Shown: positions 1 to 7,966 of the stretch, in pieces
How positions within the stretch are numbered: position 1 is the stretch's first letter
Layout of the letters: the number at the start of each line of letters is the position of its first letter
From: Candidatus Eisenbergiella stercoravium
GTDB lineage: Bacteria > Bacillota > Clostridia > Lachnospirales > Lachnospiraceae
Length of the DNA: 64,000 nucleotides
Assembly (NCBI GenBank): GCA_019113175.1
Contig: DXHY01000059.1
Location: 124,001-188,000, forward strand
Direction of reading: 5' to 3'
The notes under the pieces: model-generated
What the model was told of the DNA's origin: nothing
What the model saw: the letters and a program-made list of their open reading frames with translations, nothing else
Database searches by the model: none
Translations under genes and position numbers: made by a program

Positions 1-215
1 CGGCGGATAAACTGGATAAAATCTGGCAACGCTTCTACCAGGTGGACCCCGCCCGGACCTCCAGAAGCGGCAGCGGCTCCGGTCTCGGACTTCCCATGGT
101 CAAATGGATCGTGCAGGCGCATGGCGGCCGGATCGAGGTTGCCAGCCGTTTGGGAGAAGGCACCTGCTTCACCTTTCATTTTCCCCGGCAGACGGACAGA
201 ACGGAGAATGGATGA
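1..215 (+). CDS. Sensor histidine kinase, C-terminal end (partial)
   Basis: The reading frame is open from base 3 to the stop at 213-215; the start lies left of the window. The fragment carries the end of a HATPase_c domain: the G2 glycine box GSGLGL followed by PMVKWIVQAHGG, then a typical closing strand with GEGTCFTFHFP. This is the ATP-binding part of a two-component sensor kinase that phosphorylates a partner response regulator. The sensor input domain and partner are not visible, so the stimulus is unknown. No terminator is seen between it and the next promoter at 252. Confidence 0.9.
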   Translation, partial: ADKLDKIWQRFYQVDPARTSRSGSGSGLGLPMVKWIVQAHGGRIEVASRLGEGTCFTFHFPRQTDRTENG

Positions 216-251
216 AAATCCGGTTTTTTCCTGAAACGAGTTTTCGGTCCA

Positions 252-280
252 TTGATTTTTCATTATATCTTACGTATAAT
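252..280 (+). promoter_or_regulatory. SigmaA-type promoter of the AbrB-family antitoxin
   Basis: A -35 box TTGATT (252-257) and a consensus -10 box TATAAT (275-280) are separated by 17 bp. The predicted transcript start near 287 falls inside the inverted repeat at 282-303. Confidence 0.7.
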
Positions 281-281
281 A

Positions 282-303
282 AAAGTAGGGAAATTCCTAC
301 TTT
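282..303. promoter_or_regulatory. Inverted repeat at the antitoxin promoter, likely autoregulatory operator
   Basis: AAAGTAGG (282-289) and CCTACTTT (296-303) form a perfect 8-bp inverted repeat with a 6-nt spacer. It begins just after the -10 box and covers the predicted start site. AbrB/MazE-type antitoxins commonly repress their own promoters at such palindromes; binding here is inferred. Confidence 0.5.
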
Positions 304-331
304 CCAAATCTAAGAAAGGTGGTGCAAAATT

Positions 332-607
332 ATGTCAGCAAATGCGTTTGTAGATAATGCCAAAGTCATGGCAAAGGGGCAAATCACAATTCCAAAGGAT
401 GTCCGGGATGTGCTTGGCGTGTCAAGCGGTGACCGGGTTACTTTTATCGTTGAGGGGAATACTGTCCGCATTGTCAATTCTGCTGTTTACGCTATGCAGA
501 TACTTCAGCAGGAAATGGCCGGAGAAGCAGAACGTGCCGGCCTCTCCACGGAAGATGACGTTATGGCCCTCGTCAGTGAATTGAGAAATGAGGACGAAAA
601 AGTATGA
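332..607 (+). CDS. AbrB/MazE-family antitoxin (SpoVT-AbrB domain)
   Basis: A 91-residue protein. Residues about 10-50 (VMAKGQITIPKDVRDVLG, then GDRVTFIVEGNTVRIVNS) match the swapped-hairpin SpoVT-AbrB DNA-binding domain. The acidic C-terminal tail is the usual place for toxin binding in this class. A good Shine-Dalgarno (AAAGGTGG) precedes the ATG. The stop overlaps the ATG of a PIN-family toxin remnant (ATGA), the normal layout of a VapBC-like pair. Because the toxin is internally deleted, this is probably an orphan antitoxin that may persist as a plain repressor. Confidence 0.85.
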   Translation: MSANAFVDNAKVMAKGQITIPKDVRDVLGVSSGDRVTFIVEGNTVRIVNSAVYAMQILQQEMAGEAERAGLSTEDDVMALVSELRNEDEKV

Positions 608-761
608 GGGTTCTGATTGATACCAATGTCCTTATCTCCGCCGCGTTAAGTGCAAATGGCACACCCTTTCAGGCGTATGTAAAAGCAGCCTCTTATCCTA
701 ATCACGGCTTGATCTGCGAGCAAAATGTAGAATGACACCAGCGGAGTTTTTGAATAACTGA
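604..761 (+). pseudogene. PIN-domain toxin remnant with internal deletion
   Basis: The frame starting at 604 gives a PIN-domain N-terminus (MRVLIDTNVLISAALS, with the first catalytic Asp) and runs as far as ICEQNVE before a stop at 733-735, only 43 residues. In another frame, from 732, the sequence reads MTPAEFLNN and stops at 761. That is the characteristic C-terminal end of PIN-family toxins of about 135-140 residues. The two ends are fused, and roughly 85-90 central codons with the remaining catalytic acidic residues are missing. The toxin should be inactive. Confidence 0.8.
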
Positions 762-948
762 CCTGCACAAGGGCAGTTGGCCATGAAGCAGTTTTGTTTT
801 TCGAATACTGGCCATATTATTCACCATACCTTTTCTCATGGCTGGCCTCCTGAAAAAATATTTGACTTTAATGTTTCTTTAATCTGCAGGAAATACAATG
901 AAGCTACAAAAAAGAAAACTGCAATAAAGAAAAGGAGAGATTTCAGAT

Positions 949-1899
949 ATGAAAAAGAGATTCTATGCATGTACCGCAGCCCTGTTCCTGGCTGCCCTTA
1001 CCGTAACCGCCTGCTCCAACGGGCAGGCCGCCGTTCCGGAAACCCAGTCCATCGCCACCTCCCAGGAGGATCTTGCATCCGGTTCCCAGGGCACCACACT
1101 CAATGTAACGCAGGCCTCCACGGAAGAGACCACCCCTTCCGCAGGTGACAGCGTGGAAATCGCATCCCAGCCCTCCAGCGCGGCAAACGCCTTTATCAGC
1201 GAAACGGATGCGAAAAAGATCGCCTTCGACCATGCGGGCGTCTCTGAAGCCGATGTGACCGGGCTGCGCATCAAGCTCGATTATGACGACGGACGTCAGG
1301 TGTACGATGTGGAGTTCTATTCCGGAAATCAGGAGTACGATTACGAGATCAACGCCGTGGATGGGACCATCCTTTCCTATGACAATGAAATGGATTACCA
1401 TGGAGGCCAGGCACAGGCTTCCTCCCAGACAGGCAGCGCCGCCATCAGCGAAGATGAAGCAAAGCAGGCCGCCTTTGACCATGCGGGCGTTTCCGAGGCA
1501 GATGTGACCGGACTGCGCATCCGCCTGGATTATGACGACGGACGCCAGGTATACGATGTGGAATTCTATTCCGGAAGTAAGGAATATGACTATGAAATCG
1601 GCGCTTCCGATGGTTCCGTCCTTTCCTTCGATCAGGAGATGGATGAATGGGCTGCAAGACAGAATGCGGCCGGAACACAGAATACGGGCGGCCAGACCGC
1701 TTCCATCACGGAAGCGGATGCAAGAGCCCTGGCTCTGGAGCAGGTTCCTGGAGCGACAGAGGAAAATATCGTCAAATTCGCGCAGGATTACGATGACGGC
1801 AGAACCGTCTATGAAATCGAAATCATCTATAACCGGGCAGAATACGACATCGAAATCGACGCGTCAACAGGGAACATCCTGAAAATGGAGCAGGACTGA
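949..1899 (+). CDS. Lipoprotein with three PepSY domains
   Basis: A 316-residue protein. The N-terminus is a lipoprotein signal (MKKRFYACTAALFLAALTV, then a TAC lipobox), so it should be anchored outside the membrane. A Ser/Thr/Glu-rich linker is followed by three PepSY domains at about residues 83-150, 165-235 and 243-316. The first two are nearly identical, sharing DHAGVSEADVTGLRI and DYDDGRQVYDVEFYSG, and are also close at DNA level with an offset of about 249 bp, indicating a recent tandem duplication. PepSY domains are thought to modulate extracellular proteases or act as binding modules; the target here is unknown. Shine-Dalgarno AAAGGAGAG lies upstream. Confidence 0.85.
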   Translation: MKKRFYACTAALFLAALTVTACSNGQAAVPETQSIATSQEDLASGSQGTTLNVTQASTEETTPSAGDSVEIASQPSSAANAFISETDAKKIAFDHAGVSEADVTGLRIKLDYDDGRQVYDVEFYSGNQEYDYEINAVDGTILSYDNEMDYHGGQAQASSQTGSAAISEDEAKQAAFDHAGVSEADVTGLRIRLDYDDGRQVYDVEFYSGSKEYDYEIGASDGSVLSFDQEMDEWAARQNAAGTQNTGGQTASITEADARALALEQVPGATEENIVKFAQDYDDGRTVYEIEIIYNRAEYDIEIDASTGNILKMEQD

Positions 1900-1928
1900 T
1901 CGAAACGGAATCAGGATAATATCGGGCA

Positions 1929-1950
1929 GGGGCGGCCGCAGGTCCGCCCC
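1929..1950 (+). terminator. Putative terminator after the PepSY lipoprotein gene
   Basis: GGGGCGG (1929-1935) and CCGCCCC (1944-1950) form a 7-bp stem 30 bp past the stop, followed only by TTTC. The short T-run makes this a weak intrinsic terminator. Confidence 0.5.
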
Positions 1951-2013
1951 TTTCGCAGCTGTCCGGCCGTCTGTTTTCCAGCCGCCCGGCACAACGTTCT
2001 TTTCACATTCTTC

Positions 2014-2550
2014 TCACCGGAACAGTATCAGCCCCAGCACAGCGCTTAGCAGGATCACCTTGGGAATGCTGACCTTCCAGTGAAGCAGTAGCGCCAGATC
2101 GATCACGCCGATCAGAATTGCCTGAGGGCTGATGACAGAGTCCACCACGTAATTCGTTTGGCAGAAGGAAGCGATCACTCCTGCCAGCAGGCCGATGCAG
2201 ACCGGACGCACGCCGGTCAGAAGCTGCTCCATCCGGCGGCTTTTCTGAAACTTCTGAAAAAAAGCCCCGACAATGGCGGTAAGCGTGAACGTGGGAGCCA
2301 GGACTCCCAGATTTGCGATCACGGCGCCTGGGATTCCGGCCGCATGAATTCCGGCGAAGGTGGCACAGTTCAATCCGAGCGGCCCAGGAGTCATTTCCGC
2401 AATCGCCACGATATCGGAAACTTCACTCAGACTCATCCAGCCGTTGGAAATCACCTCATGAGAGATCAGAGGGATCATGGACAGCCCGCCGAAGCTGGTA
2501 AAACCGATTTTTACGAAACTCCAGAACAGTCTAAGCAGCGTCAGAATCAT
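2014..2550 (-). CDS. chrA: Chromate-transporter family protein, half-size subunit
   Basis: A 178-residue membrane protein of the CHR family. The N-terminal signature FVKIGFTSFGGLSMIPLI and EMTPGPLGLNCATFAG are hallmark motifs. Full-length ChrA has two such halves in one chain; here they are encoded by two adjacent genes whose ends overlap by about 20 bp, the short-chain paired arrangement. Members export chromate in some bacteria, but many clostridial homologues have no proven substrate, so chromate resistance is an inference only. Confidence 0.85.
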   Translation of the reverse strand: MILTLLRLFWSFVKIGFTSFGGLSMIPLISHEVISNGWMSLSEVSDIVAIAEMTPGPLGLNCATFAGIHAAGIPGAVIANLGVLAPTFTLTAIVGAFFQKFQKSRRMEQLLTGVRPVCIGLLAGVIASFCQTNYVVDSVISPQAILIGVIDLALLLHWKVSIPKVILLSAVLGLILFR

Positions 2551-3109
2551 GCGTCTTCCCCTCTTTTCTTTCGTAATATTCGCAGATCAGAATACCTCCG
2601 ATCATTCCCATGATCACAAGAGCCACGCAGCTCACGTTAAAAAAAAGATACAGTGCAAAAGCTGCAGCGGCGAGAATGAAGCATGGAGGATAACGGAAAG
2701 CGCCTTTGACCATATTGACGGCAGCACAGACAATAATCGGAACAATCGCCGCCCGGACGCCCGTCATAGCGCTCATCACCCACGGATTCTCCTTAAAAAG
2801 AGTATAAAAATAAGTGATCAGCGACAGAATCACCATCGGCGGCAGAATCATTGCGACCACGCAGACAATTCCGCAGAACACGCCGCCGACCCGATATCCA
2901 TACAGCATGGCCACATTCCCGATCATGGTTCCGGGAAGACTCCTGCCTACGCTGGTGATATCCAGCAGCTCCTGACTGGTAATCGTCTTTTCCTTTTCCA
3001 CATACAGCTTCTGCATCTGGGCCACAATACTCCAGCCGCCGCCAAAGGTAAAACAGCCAAACTGAAAGAACTGCCCGAACAGCTTCAGAGCTTTTTTCCA
3101 GGTTTTCAT
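2531..3109 (-). CDS. chrA: Chromate-transporter family protein, second half-size subunit
   Basis: A 192-residue membrane protein of the same CHR family (FGQFFQFGCFTFGGGWSIV; GRSLPGTMIGNVAMLYGYR). Start chosen at 3109 because GAGGGAAAAAGA sits just ahead of that ATG; an in-frame ATG at 3142 lacks a ribosome site. It lies 34 bp past the arginase-fold gene and overlaps the next half-transporter, so the two probably form an obligate heterodimer. Confidence 0.83.
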   Translation of the reverse strand: MKTWKKALKLFGQFFQFGCFTFGGGWSIVAQMQKLYVEKEKTITSQELLDITSVGRSLPGTMIGNVAMLYGYRVGGVFCGIVCVVAMILPPMVILSLITYFYTLFKENPWVMSAMTGVRAAIVPIIVCAAVNMVKGAFRYPPCFILAAAAFALYLFFNVSCVALVIMGMIGGILICEYYERKEGKTHDSDAA

Positions 3110-3143
3110 TCTTTTTCCCTCATTCTGCCATTTTTCTTTCATT

Positions 3144-3986
3144 TCACAGCACCATTCTGCAAATCTCCCGCCTGTTTTGCAGGATTTCCTTCTTTTTTAC
3201 AACCTCCTGCTTCAGGAAACGGGTCAGCTGATCATTTACCGAATCGTTTTTCTGTATGGCGGACAGAGACTGCCCCAGCAGTCCGCGGCATTCCCCGCAG
3301 ATGTCCGCTCCGATAATCTCATGGGTCCGGATCATGATCCGAAGGAGCTCCTTCAATGTGCCCAGAGACATCTCTCCCTGATCCCAGTCTGTCACCTCTT
3401 CTCCGGGCGACAGAACATCCTTATCGATGGAAATGTAGATCGGCAGCGTTCCATACTCTCCTTCCAGGTTGGTATCCGCGAAGCATTTCCATGTGCTCTC
3501 CAGTTCAAACGCGGAGCAGGTAAGGCCTGCCACCCGCTCCCGCCAGGCCGGCTCCAGGCCGCGCAGATATTCCTCCCCCACGCCGGCCAGTACCGCTCTT
3601 CTGGCATGAGGATTCTTTTCCAGCACGTCCCTCACCCAGGAGCCGCAGCTTAAAATGTCTCCAAACCTGGAACGCTGCATATCCGTATGATGGTCAAACA
3701 GAATGAGGACAAAATCTCGCTGAATCTTGTCCGTCCAGAATCTGCTCAGATAATGAAAATTTCCCGAATCAATGAAATGAAGCCCCTCCGGCGGCAGCGA
3801 TTCGATCCGTTTTCGGATTTCAGCGGCCGCCGCTTCGTCGCAGTAGCCGTTCACACCGGACAGATCCGTGCAGTCAATCCACAGATGGGGCTCCTTTTTC
3901 CAGAAGCTTTCCTCCTCATATACATGAGTAAAATTCATCAACACAATCGGCGGCGCCGCCTTTTTCCGGTTCTGAATCTCCCTCAC
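3144..3986 (-). CDS. Arginase/ureohydrolase-fold protein
   Basis: A 280-residue protein. The binuclear Mn site of ureohydrolases is recognisable: GNFH (about residue 85) in place of GGDHS, DHHTDMQ (the D-x-H-x-D ligands) and SIDKDVLSP (D-x-D ligands). Overall similarity to true arginases or agmatinases is low, so the substrate cannot be named. The start is a GTG at 3986 overlapping the stop of the upstream GNAT gene, with GGAAG upstream, implying translational coupling. Confidence 0.75.
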   Translation of the reverse strand: MREIQNRKKAAPPIVLMNFTHVYEEESFWKKEPHLWIDCTDLSGVNGYCDEAAAAEIRKRIESLPPEGLHFIDSGNFHYLSRFWTDKIQRDFVLILFDHHTDMQRSRFGDILSCGSWVRDVLEKNPHARRAVLAGVGEEYLRGLEPAWRERVAGLTCSAFELESTWKCFADTNLEGEYGTLPIYISIDKDVLSPGEEVTDWDQGEMSLGTLKELLRIMIRTHEIIGADICGECRGLLGQSLSAIQKNDSVNDQLTRFLKQEVVKKKEILQNRREICRMVL

Positions 3987-4453
3987 AAAATCACTTCCAT
4001 CCCTATTTTCTGCGGCTTCAGCCCGCAGGCTTCATAGAATTTCATCGCCTTCTCATTGCAGCACCACACATTCAGCGTCACGTTATAACAGCCCTGGTCT
4101 CTCGCAAAGGCAAGCACACTGTCATATAGTGTCCTTCCGATATGCTGTCCGCGCAAGTTCTCATCCACGCACAGGTCGTCGATATAGATCGTTTTAATAT
4201 CCGTCATGATGTTGTGATTCTGATACTGCTGAAAGATACAGAAGGCGTATCCGAGTACCTCATCCTTTTCATCCACCGCCACAAAAATCGGCCGCAGATC
4301 GTCATGAATCAGCCCCTTCAGCTGTTCATCTGTATATTTCTTCTGACCGTACCGGAACAGATCCGGCCTCCCCTCATGATGCACCTTTTCCACCTGCATC
4401 AGCAGCTCGTCGATCCGTTCCATATCCTTTTCTTCTGCTCTTCTTACTTTCAT
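3983..4453 (-). CDS. GNAT-family N-acetyltransferase
   Basis: A 156-residue single-domain acetyltransferase. The acetyl-CoA pyrophosphate loop is seen as RGQHIG within LCVDENLRGQHIGRTLYDS, followed by the FYEACGL segment typical of the C-terminal part of the fold. Start chosen at 4453, preceded by GGAGGATGAA; upstream in-frame ATGs have no ribosome site. The acceptor is unknown. Its stop overlaps the arginase-fold gene start, so the two are probably co-translated and may act on related amine or guanidino substrates (inference). Confidence 0.85.
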   Translation of the reverse strand: MKVRRAEEKDMERIDELLMQVEKVHHEGRPDLFRYGQKKYTDEQLKGLIHDDLRPIFVAVDEKDEVLGYAFCIFQQYQNHNIMTDIKTIYIDDLCVDENLRGQHIGRTLYDSVLAFARDQGCYNVTLNVWCCNEKAMKFYEACGLKPQKIGMEVIL

Positions 4454-4524
4454 TTCATCCTCCATTCCTGCCGCCGAGGGCCGCATTCCCGGTGCAGACC
4501 GGATGCCCCCGCCGCACACTCCGT

Positions 4525-5166
4525 CTATATTTCCAGCAGGTCTTCGCTGGCGCAGCCCAGCACCCGGCCGAGCCTTGCCACACTGAGGGCCTGCGCTCTA
4601 TTGATATCCCTTTGCCGCTGTTCCAGAAGCTGTATCTGTCTTACCGGAACGCCTGATAATTCCGCCAGTTCTCTCTGGGAAAGCCCTCTGCTGAGACGGA
4701 TCCGCTTCAGGTTCGTCTGGGTATAGCAGGCTTTCATCCTCGCTTCCATCTCATCCACGAACTGCATGATATCCATCTCATGAAATGCCGGATACATCAA
4801 AAGGACATCCCTGACCGGCACAGCCCTGTGAATCCGCTGAAAGCTCTTCGACGTATACCATTGGTAAAAAGCCAGCGCCCACCCCGCCCAATACTCCGGC
4901 GACTTATCCAGATACATCTCATCCGGGATTTCCTCCCTTATAAGACCGCTTTTACGGATGATCTCCTTTACCAGCTCACATCCCGTTTTTCCGGCCACAT
5001 AAGTGGGATTTCCATGCTCGATCTGCTCTGCCACATCGGAAACCAGAAACATACTGAAAAAATCATCCGCATCGAAGCCATAGGAGTTCACCGCGAAATC
5101 CAGCATATCTCCCATGATTCTCTGCGCGGAGTCAAGATAGTCCGCATCGTAAGCGTAAATCCTCAT
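4525..5166 (-). CDS. HTH (XRE-type) protein paired with a DUF3990 protein, putative antitoxin
   Basis: A 213-residue protein. Residues about 1-140 are an uncharacterised alpha-helical region; its first part resembles DUF3791-type partners of DUF3990 proteins in general character (weak). Residues about 150-205 are an XRE/Cro HTH (LKRIRLSRGLSQRELAELSG, then VPVRQIQLLEQRQRDINRA). The start overlaps the 3' end of the DUF3990 gene by about 35 bp. The DNA-binding domain, tight overlap and promoter palindrome at 5865-5892 suggest an antitoxin that also represses the operon. Confidence 0.65.
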   Translation of the reverse strand: MRIYAYDADYLDSAQRIMGDMLDFAVNSYGFDADDFFSMFLVSDVAEQIEHGNPTYVAGKTGCELVKEIIRKSGLIREEIPDEMYLDKSPEYWAGWALAFYQWYTSKSFQRIHRAVPVRDVLLMYPAFHEMDIMQFVDEMEARMKACYTQTNLKRIRLSRGLSQRELAELSGVPVRQIQLLEQRQRDINRAQALSVARLGRVLGCASEDLLEI

Positions 5167-5821
5167 TCTTCATTCCTTCTCTCATGATATCCAGAATAAA
5201 TATCTCATTGATTTGTGCCGCGTTCTCTCTTTTCTTTCGATATTCTCTTTTGGCCTCACGCTCCCGTTCCAGCTTTTTTCCATAACATTCTTCCGCGCTG
5301 ACAAATTCACTTCCGAGATAACGAATTTCTTCAAAGGCCCTCCGGCTCTTCAGCACGATCTGTTCCCCCAGCTTTCCCAGGCGCATGGCTTCAGAAAGCT
5401 TCTGCAGGGAAATCGTCCCTGCGACGAAATCCTGTGCGAATGCAAAATAGGAATCGTCGGCCCGATAGCCGATAATTACGTCATATTCGGAAATATCGGG
5501 AAGAAAATTATCATGAATATACCTTTTGGCTTCTTCGGAAATACTTCCCCTCTGCCAGTACGTCCTGTTATCTGCCAGCAAAGCCAGCCAGTTCAGAATA
5601 TGATAATCCGAAGAATTCAGATTAATAATCTTCATTTTCTCCAGTTCCATTTCATATCTGTTGGCATAACCGTTCCTTCCCTTTGCGCATGCCCATTCTT
5701 TGGCAAGTTCCAATTCTTCCGTACAATAAAATCCTCTTCCATAGTCATTGGTTCTTGCGCCTTTTCCATATTCCGGCTTTTCCACAATAACTTCTGAACC
5801 ATGGTATAAAATTTTTTTCAC
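5132..5821 (-). CDS. DUF3990-family protein, putative ADP-ribosyltransferase-like toxin
   Basis: About 229 residues. The N-terminal ILYHGSEVIVEKPEYGKGAR, then TNDYGRGFYCTEELELAKEW, are hallmarks of DUF3990 (a His-Gly-Ser near the start, then GRGFY and A.EWA), which is likened to the ADP-ribosyltransferase fold. The region around residues 180-215 is strongly charged (KKLEREREAKREYRKKREN). An ATG at 5833 forms part of GGAGGAAAAA, so I prefer the GTG at 5821 as start. It is first in the operon ahead of the HTH protein. Toxin activity is inferred from family and context. Confidence 0.65.
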   Translation of the reverse strand: MKKILYHGSEVIVEKPEYGKGARTNDYGRGFYCTEELELAKEWACAKGRNGYANRYEMELEKMKIINLNSSDYHILNWLALLADNRTYWQRGSISEEAKRYIHDNFLPDISEYDVIIGYRADDSYFAFAQDFVAGTISLQKLSEAMRLGKLGEQIVLKSRRAFEEIRYLGSEFVSAEECYGKKLEREREAKREYRKKRENAAQINEIFILDIMREGMKNEDLRLRCGLS

Positions 5822-5864
5822 TTTTTCCTCCATGCCGAAGAGTTTACCCCCTTACGTTTTCATT

Positions 5865-5895
5865 TTATTATATCGCTTCAGCGATATAATAACAA
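5865..5895 (-). promoter_or_regulatory. Promoter with embedded perfect inverted repeat upstream of the DUF3990 gene
   Basis: On the minus strand, -35 TTGTTA (5890-5895) and -10 TATAAT (5867-5872) have 17-bp spacing. A perfect 12-bp inverted repeat (TTATTATATCGC, 5865-5876, and its complement, 5881-5892) with a 4-nt centre lies across the -10 and spacer. It is well placed as the operator of the XRE-type protein two genes in. Confidence 0.72.
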
Positions 5896-5921
5896 CCCGT
5901 TTTCTGCCATGCACGACAGTC

Positions 5922-5950
5922 TGGAAAAAGAGGGACGTCCATGGTAGAAT
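5922..5950 (+). promoter_or_regulatory. Promoter of the AEC transporter gene
   Basis: -35 TGGAAA (5922-5927), 17-bp spacer, -10 TAGAAT (5945-5950) with an extended TGG before it. The start site would be about 40 bp ahead of the ATG. Confidence 0.5.
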
Positions 5951-5997
5951 AGAAACCGGACATTTCGATATTATCATGTTCTGAAAGGAAGATTGCC

Positions 5998-6942
5998 ATG
6001 GAAAACCTGATTTTCAGTCTTAACGCAACAGTTCCTGTTTTTCTTATGATGCTGCTCGGTATGCTGTTTCGAAAGCTGGGATGGATAGACGAGGCCTTCG
6101 CCTCAAAAATGAATCAGTTTGTGTTTCTCGTGCCGCTGCCCGTGCTGGTATTCCACGATCTGGCGGCTGCGGATATCGGGGATGTGTGGAATTTTCGCTT
6201 TGTTGCCTTCTGCTTTCTGGCCACCGCGGCGAGCATCGCCATCTGCGCCGTGCTCTCCTGTTTTCTGAAGGAAAAGGCGCAGCGGGGAGAATTCATTCAG
6301 GCTTCCTACCGGAGCAGCGCAGCCCTGCTCGGCATCGCGCTGACCACGAATATTTATGGAGATGCAGGGCTGGTTCCGCTGATGATCATCGGCAGCGTGC
6401 CGCTGTATAACATCATGGCCGTCGTGGTCCTCTCCCTCACCTCTCCTGCCAAAGACGCTCCCAAAAAGGGACTCTGGAAGAGCACGCTGAAGGGAATCGT
6501 CACCAATCCCATCATACTGGGCATTGCCGCAGGTCTCCTCTGGTCCGTCCTTGGGCTTCCCTTCCCTCCCATTCTGGAAAAAACGGTTTCCAGTCTGAGC
6601 GATCTGGCCGCCCCGCTCGGCCTCATCGCCATGGGCGCCACCTTCCGGCTGGACAAGGCCGTGGGCCAGGCCAGACCCGCCATCGCCGCGTCCGTCATCA
6701 AGCTTGTGGGCTTCTGCATCCTCTTCCTTCCCCTCGCCGTCCGGATGGGCTTCCGGGGAGAAGAGCTGGTCGCCATCCTCATCATGCTTGGCTCCGCCAC
6801 CACGGTGAGCTGCTATGTGATGGCCAAAAACATGGGTCATGAAGGCACGCTCACCTCCAGTGCCGTCATGCTGACCACTTTGTTTTCCGCCTTCACCATC
6901 ACCGGATGGCTGTTTTTACTGAAGAGTCTGGGCCTGCTGTGA
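5998..6942 (+). CDS. AEC-family (auxin efflux carrier-like) transporter
   Basis: A 314-residue, highly hydrophobic protein with about ten predicted membrane segments in two five-helix halves separated around residues 150-170. Such carriers move small organic acids or malonate-like anions in bacteria; the substrate here is not evident. The start follows AAAGGAAG, and the gene has its own promoter diverging from the DUF3990 operon. It converges with the exonuclease gene downstream; a short CGGA/TCCG stem before TTTTT near 6975-6995 may be a weak terminator. Confidence 0.85.
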   Translation: MENLIFSLNATVPVFLMMLLGMLFRKLGWIDEAFASKMNQFVFLVPLPVLVFHDLAAADIGDVWNFRFVAFCFLATAASIAICAVLSCFLKEKAQRGEFIQASYRSSAALLGIALTTNIYGDAGLVPLMIIGSVPLYNIMAVVVLSLTSPAKDAPKKGLWKSTLKGIVTNPIILGIAAGLLWSVLGLPFPPILEKTVSSLSDLAAPLGLIAMGATFRLDKAVGQARPAIAASVIKLVGFCILFLPLAVRMGFRGEELVAILIMLGSATTVSCYVMAKNMGHEGTLTSSAVMLTTLFSAFTITGWLFLLKSLGLL

Positions 6943-7001
6943 TGTGCGGACAGTTCCCGGCGGATGCTCCGTTTTTACAGCTTCTCTGCAGCAGCGCCGG
7001 T

Positions 7002-7733
7002 TCAGGGCTGCTGTCCTGCCAGAAGCTTTTCAATCAGGCCGGAGGCCTGGCTTTTGGTGAGCTTCTTCACATCCCAGGTCACGGTCACATTTTTCTGGAC
7101 AGCCAGCCGCGAAATGAAGCCGATCTGCTTCGGCGTGGCCGGAGCGTCAGCCGCACCGGCAGTCCCCTGACCCATCGTTCCGGAAACGGCGGACAGCGCC
7201 GCCGGCAGAAAGAGCTGCGGCTGAAAATTTTCATAATAATGAGCCAGCGTCTGATACAGCTTCGCCGTCGCCAGCGCGTCATGATAGGCCCGGTGGGCGG
7301 AACTGTTCACGATGGAATACCTGGCGCAGAGCGCCTCCAGGCTGTTGGACTGCCTGCCCTTATGCACACTTCTGGCGATTTTCAGCGTATCGATCCCCTG
7401 CTTTTCAAAGGAAAGTCCGAACAGCTTCGCCTGATTTCTGACAAATCCGTAATCAAAGGGGAGATTGTGGCCGATGAGCACCTCGTCCCCGCAGAAATCC
7501 AGAAAAGCGGGAATCACCTTTTCCTTCGGCGCCGCGTCCCGAAGCATCTCGTTGGTGATACCGGTGATCTCCGTAATCCGCTCCGATACCGGCTCCGATG
7601 GCTTTACAAAGCTGATAAACCGGTCGCATACCTTTCCGTCATGAACCTTCAGCGCTCCGATCTCGATGATCTCATCCGATTCCGGGCTCAGTCCCGTCGT
7701 TTCCACATCAAACGCAAGATATGATTTCAACAT
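7002..7733 (-). CDS. DEDDh 3'-5' exonuclease (DnaQ/PolC epsilon-like) with C-terminal extension
   Basis: About 243 residues. The exonuclease domain carries ExoI (FDVETTGL), ExoII (IGHNLPFDYGFV) and ExoIII with the DEDDh histidine (HRAYHDALATAKL). The C-terminus has a PKQIGFISRLAVQ segment, a small helical add-on also seen after other clostridial exonucleases. It could proofread or trim DNA or RNA ends; no polymerase domain is attached. Start set at 7733 after GGAAAGGAAC. Confidence 0.9.
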   Translation of the reverse strand: MLKSYLAFDVETTGLSPESDEIIEIGALKVHDGKVCDRFISFVKPSEPVSERITEITGITNEMLRDAAPKEKVIPAFLDFCGDEVLIGHNLPFDYGFVRNQAKLFGLSFEKQGIDTLKIARSVHKGRQSNSLEALCARYSIVNSSAHRAYHDALATAKLYQTLAHYYENFQPQLFLPAALSAVSGTMGQGTAGAADAPATPKQIGFISRLAVQKNVTVTWDVKKLTKSQASGLIEKLLAGQQP

Positions 7734-7775
7734 TTCTGTTGTTCCTTTCCATTTTCTTCCGTACAATACACGCCC

Positions 7776-7804
7776 ATTTTAGCACCTCTCATTTTGCGGG
7801 ACAA
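7776..7804 (-). promoter_or_regulatory. Promoter of the exonuclease gene
   Basis: Minus-strand -35 TTGTCC (7799-7804) and -10 TAAAAT (7776-7781), 17 bp apart, about 45 bp ahead of the start codon. On the plus strand, TATAAT at 7859-7864 lacks a clear -35 but may serve the small gene at 7967. Confidence 0.55.
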
Positions 7805-7966
7805 TCCCCAAAAACGGCATTGCCGGGCAAATTTTCTCATTTCCTCTTTCTGTCCATATATAATGCATACTTCTTCCGGCTGCCGGAAATACTGACTGAT
7901 ACCGGAAGGACGACGGCCCTTTCAGTCCGGCGCGTCAGACCCTTTCGGCCGGAAAGGAAAAAGCGT

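Noticed and set aside
2477-3316. A 279-codon plus-strand frame across the chromate-transporter genes
   Set aside because: His/Ser-rich translation typical of an antisense shadow; the minus-strand genes carry clear family motifs.
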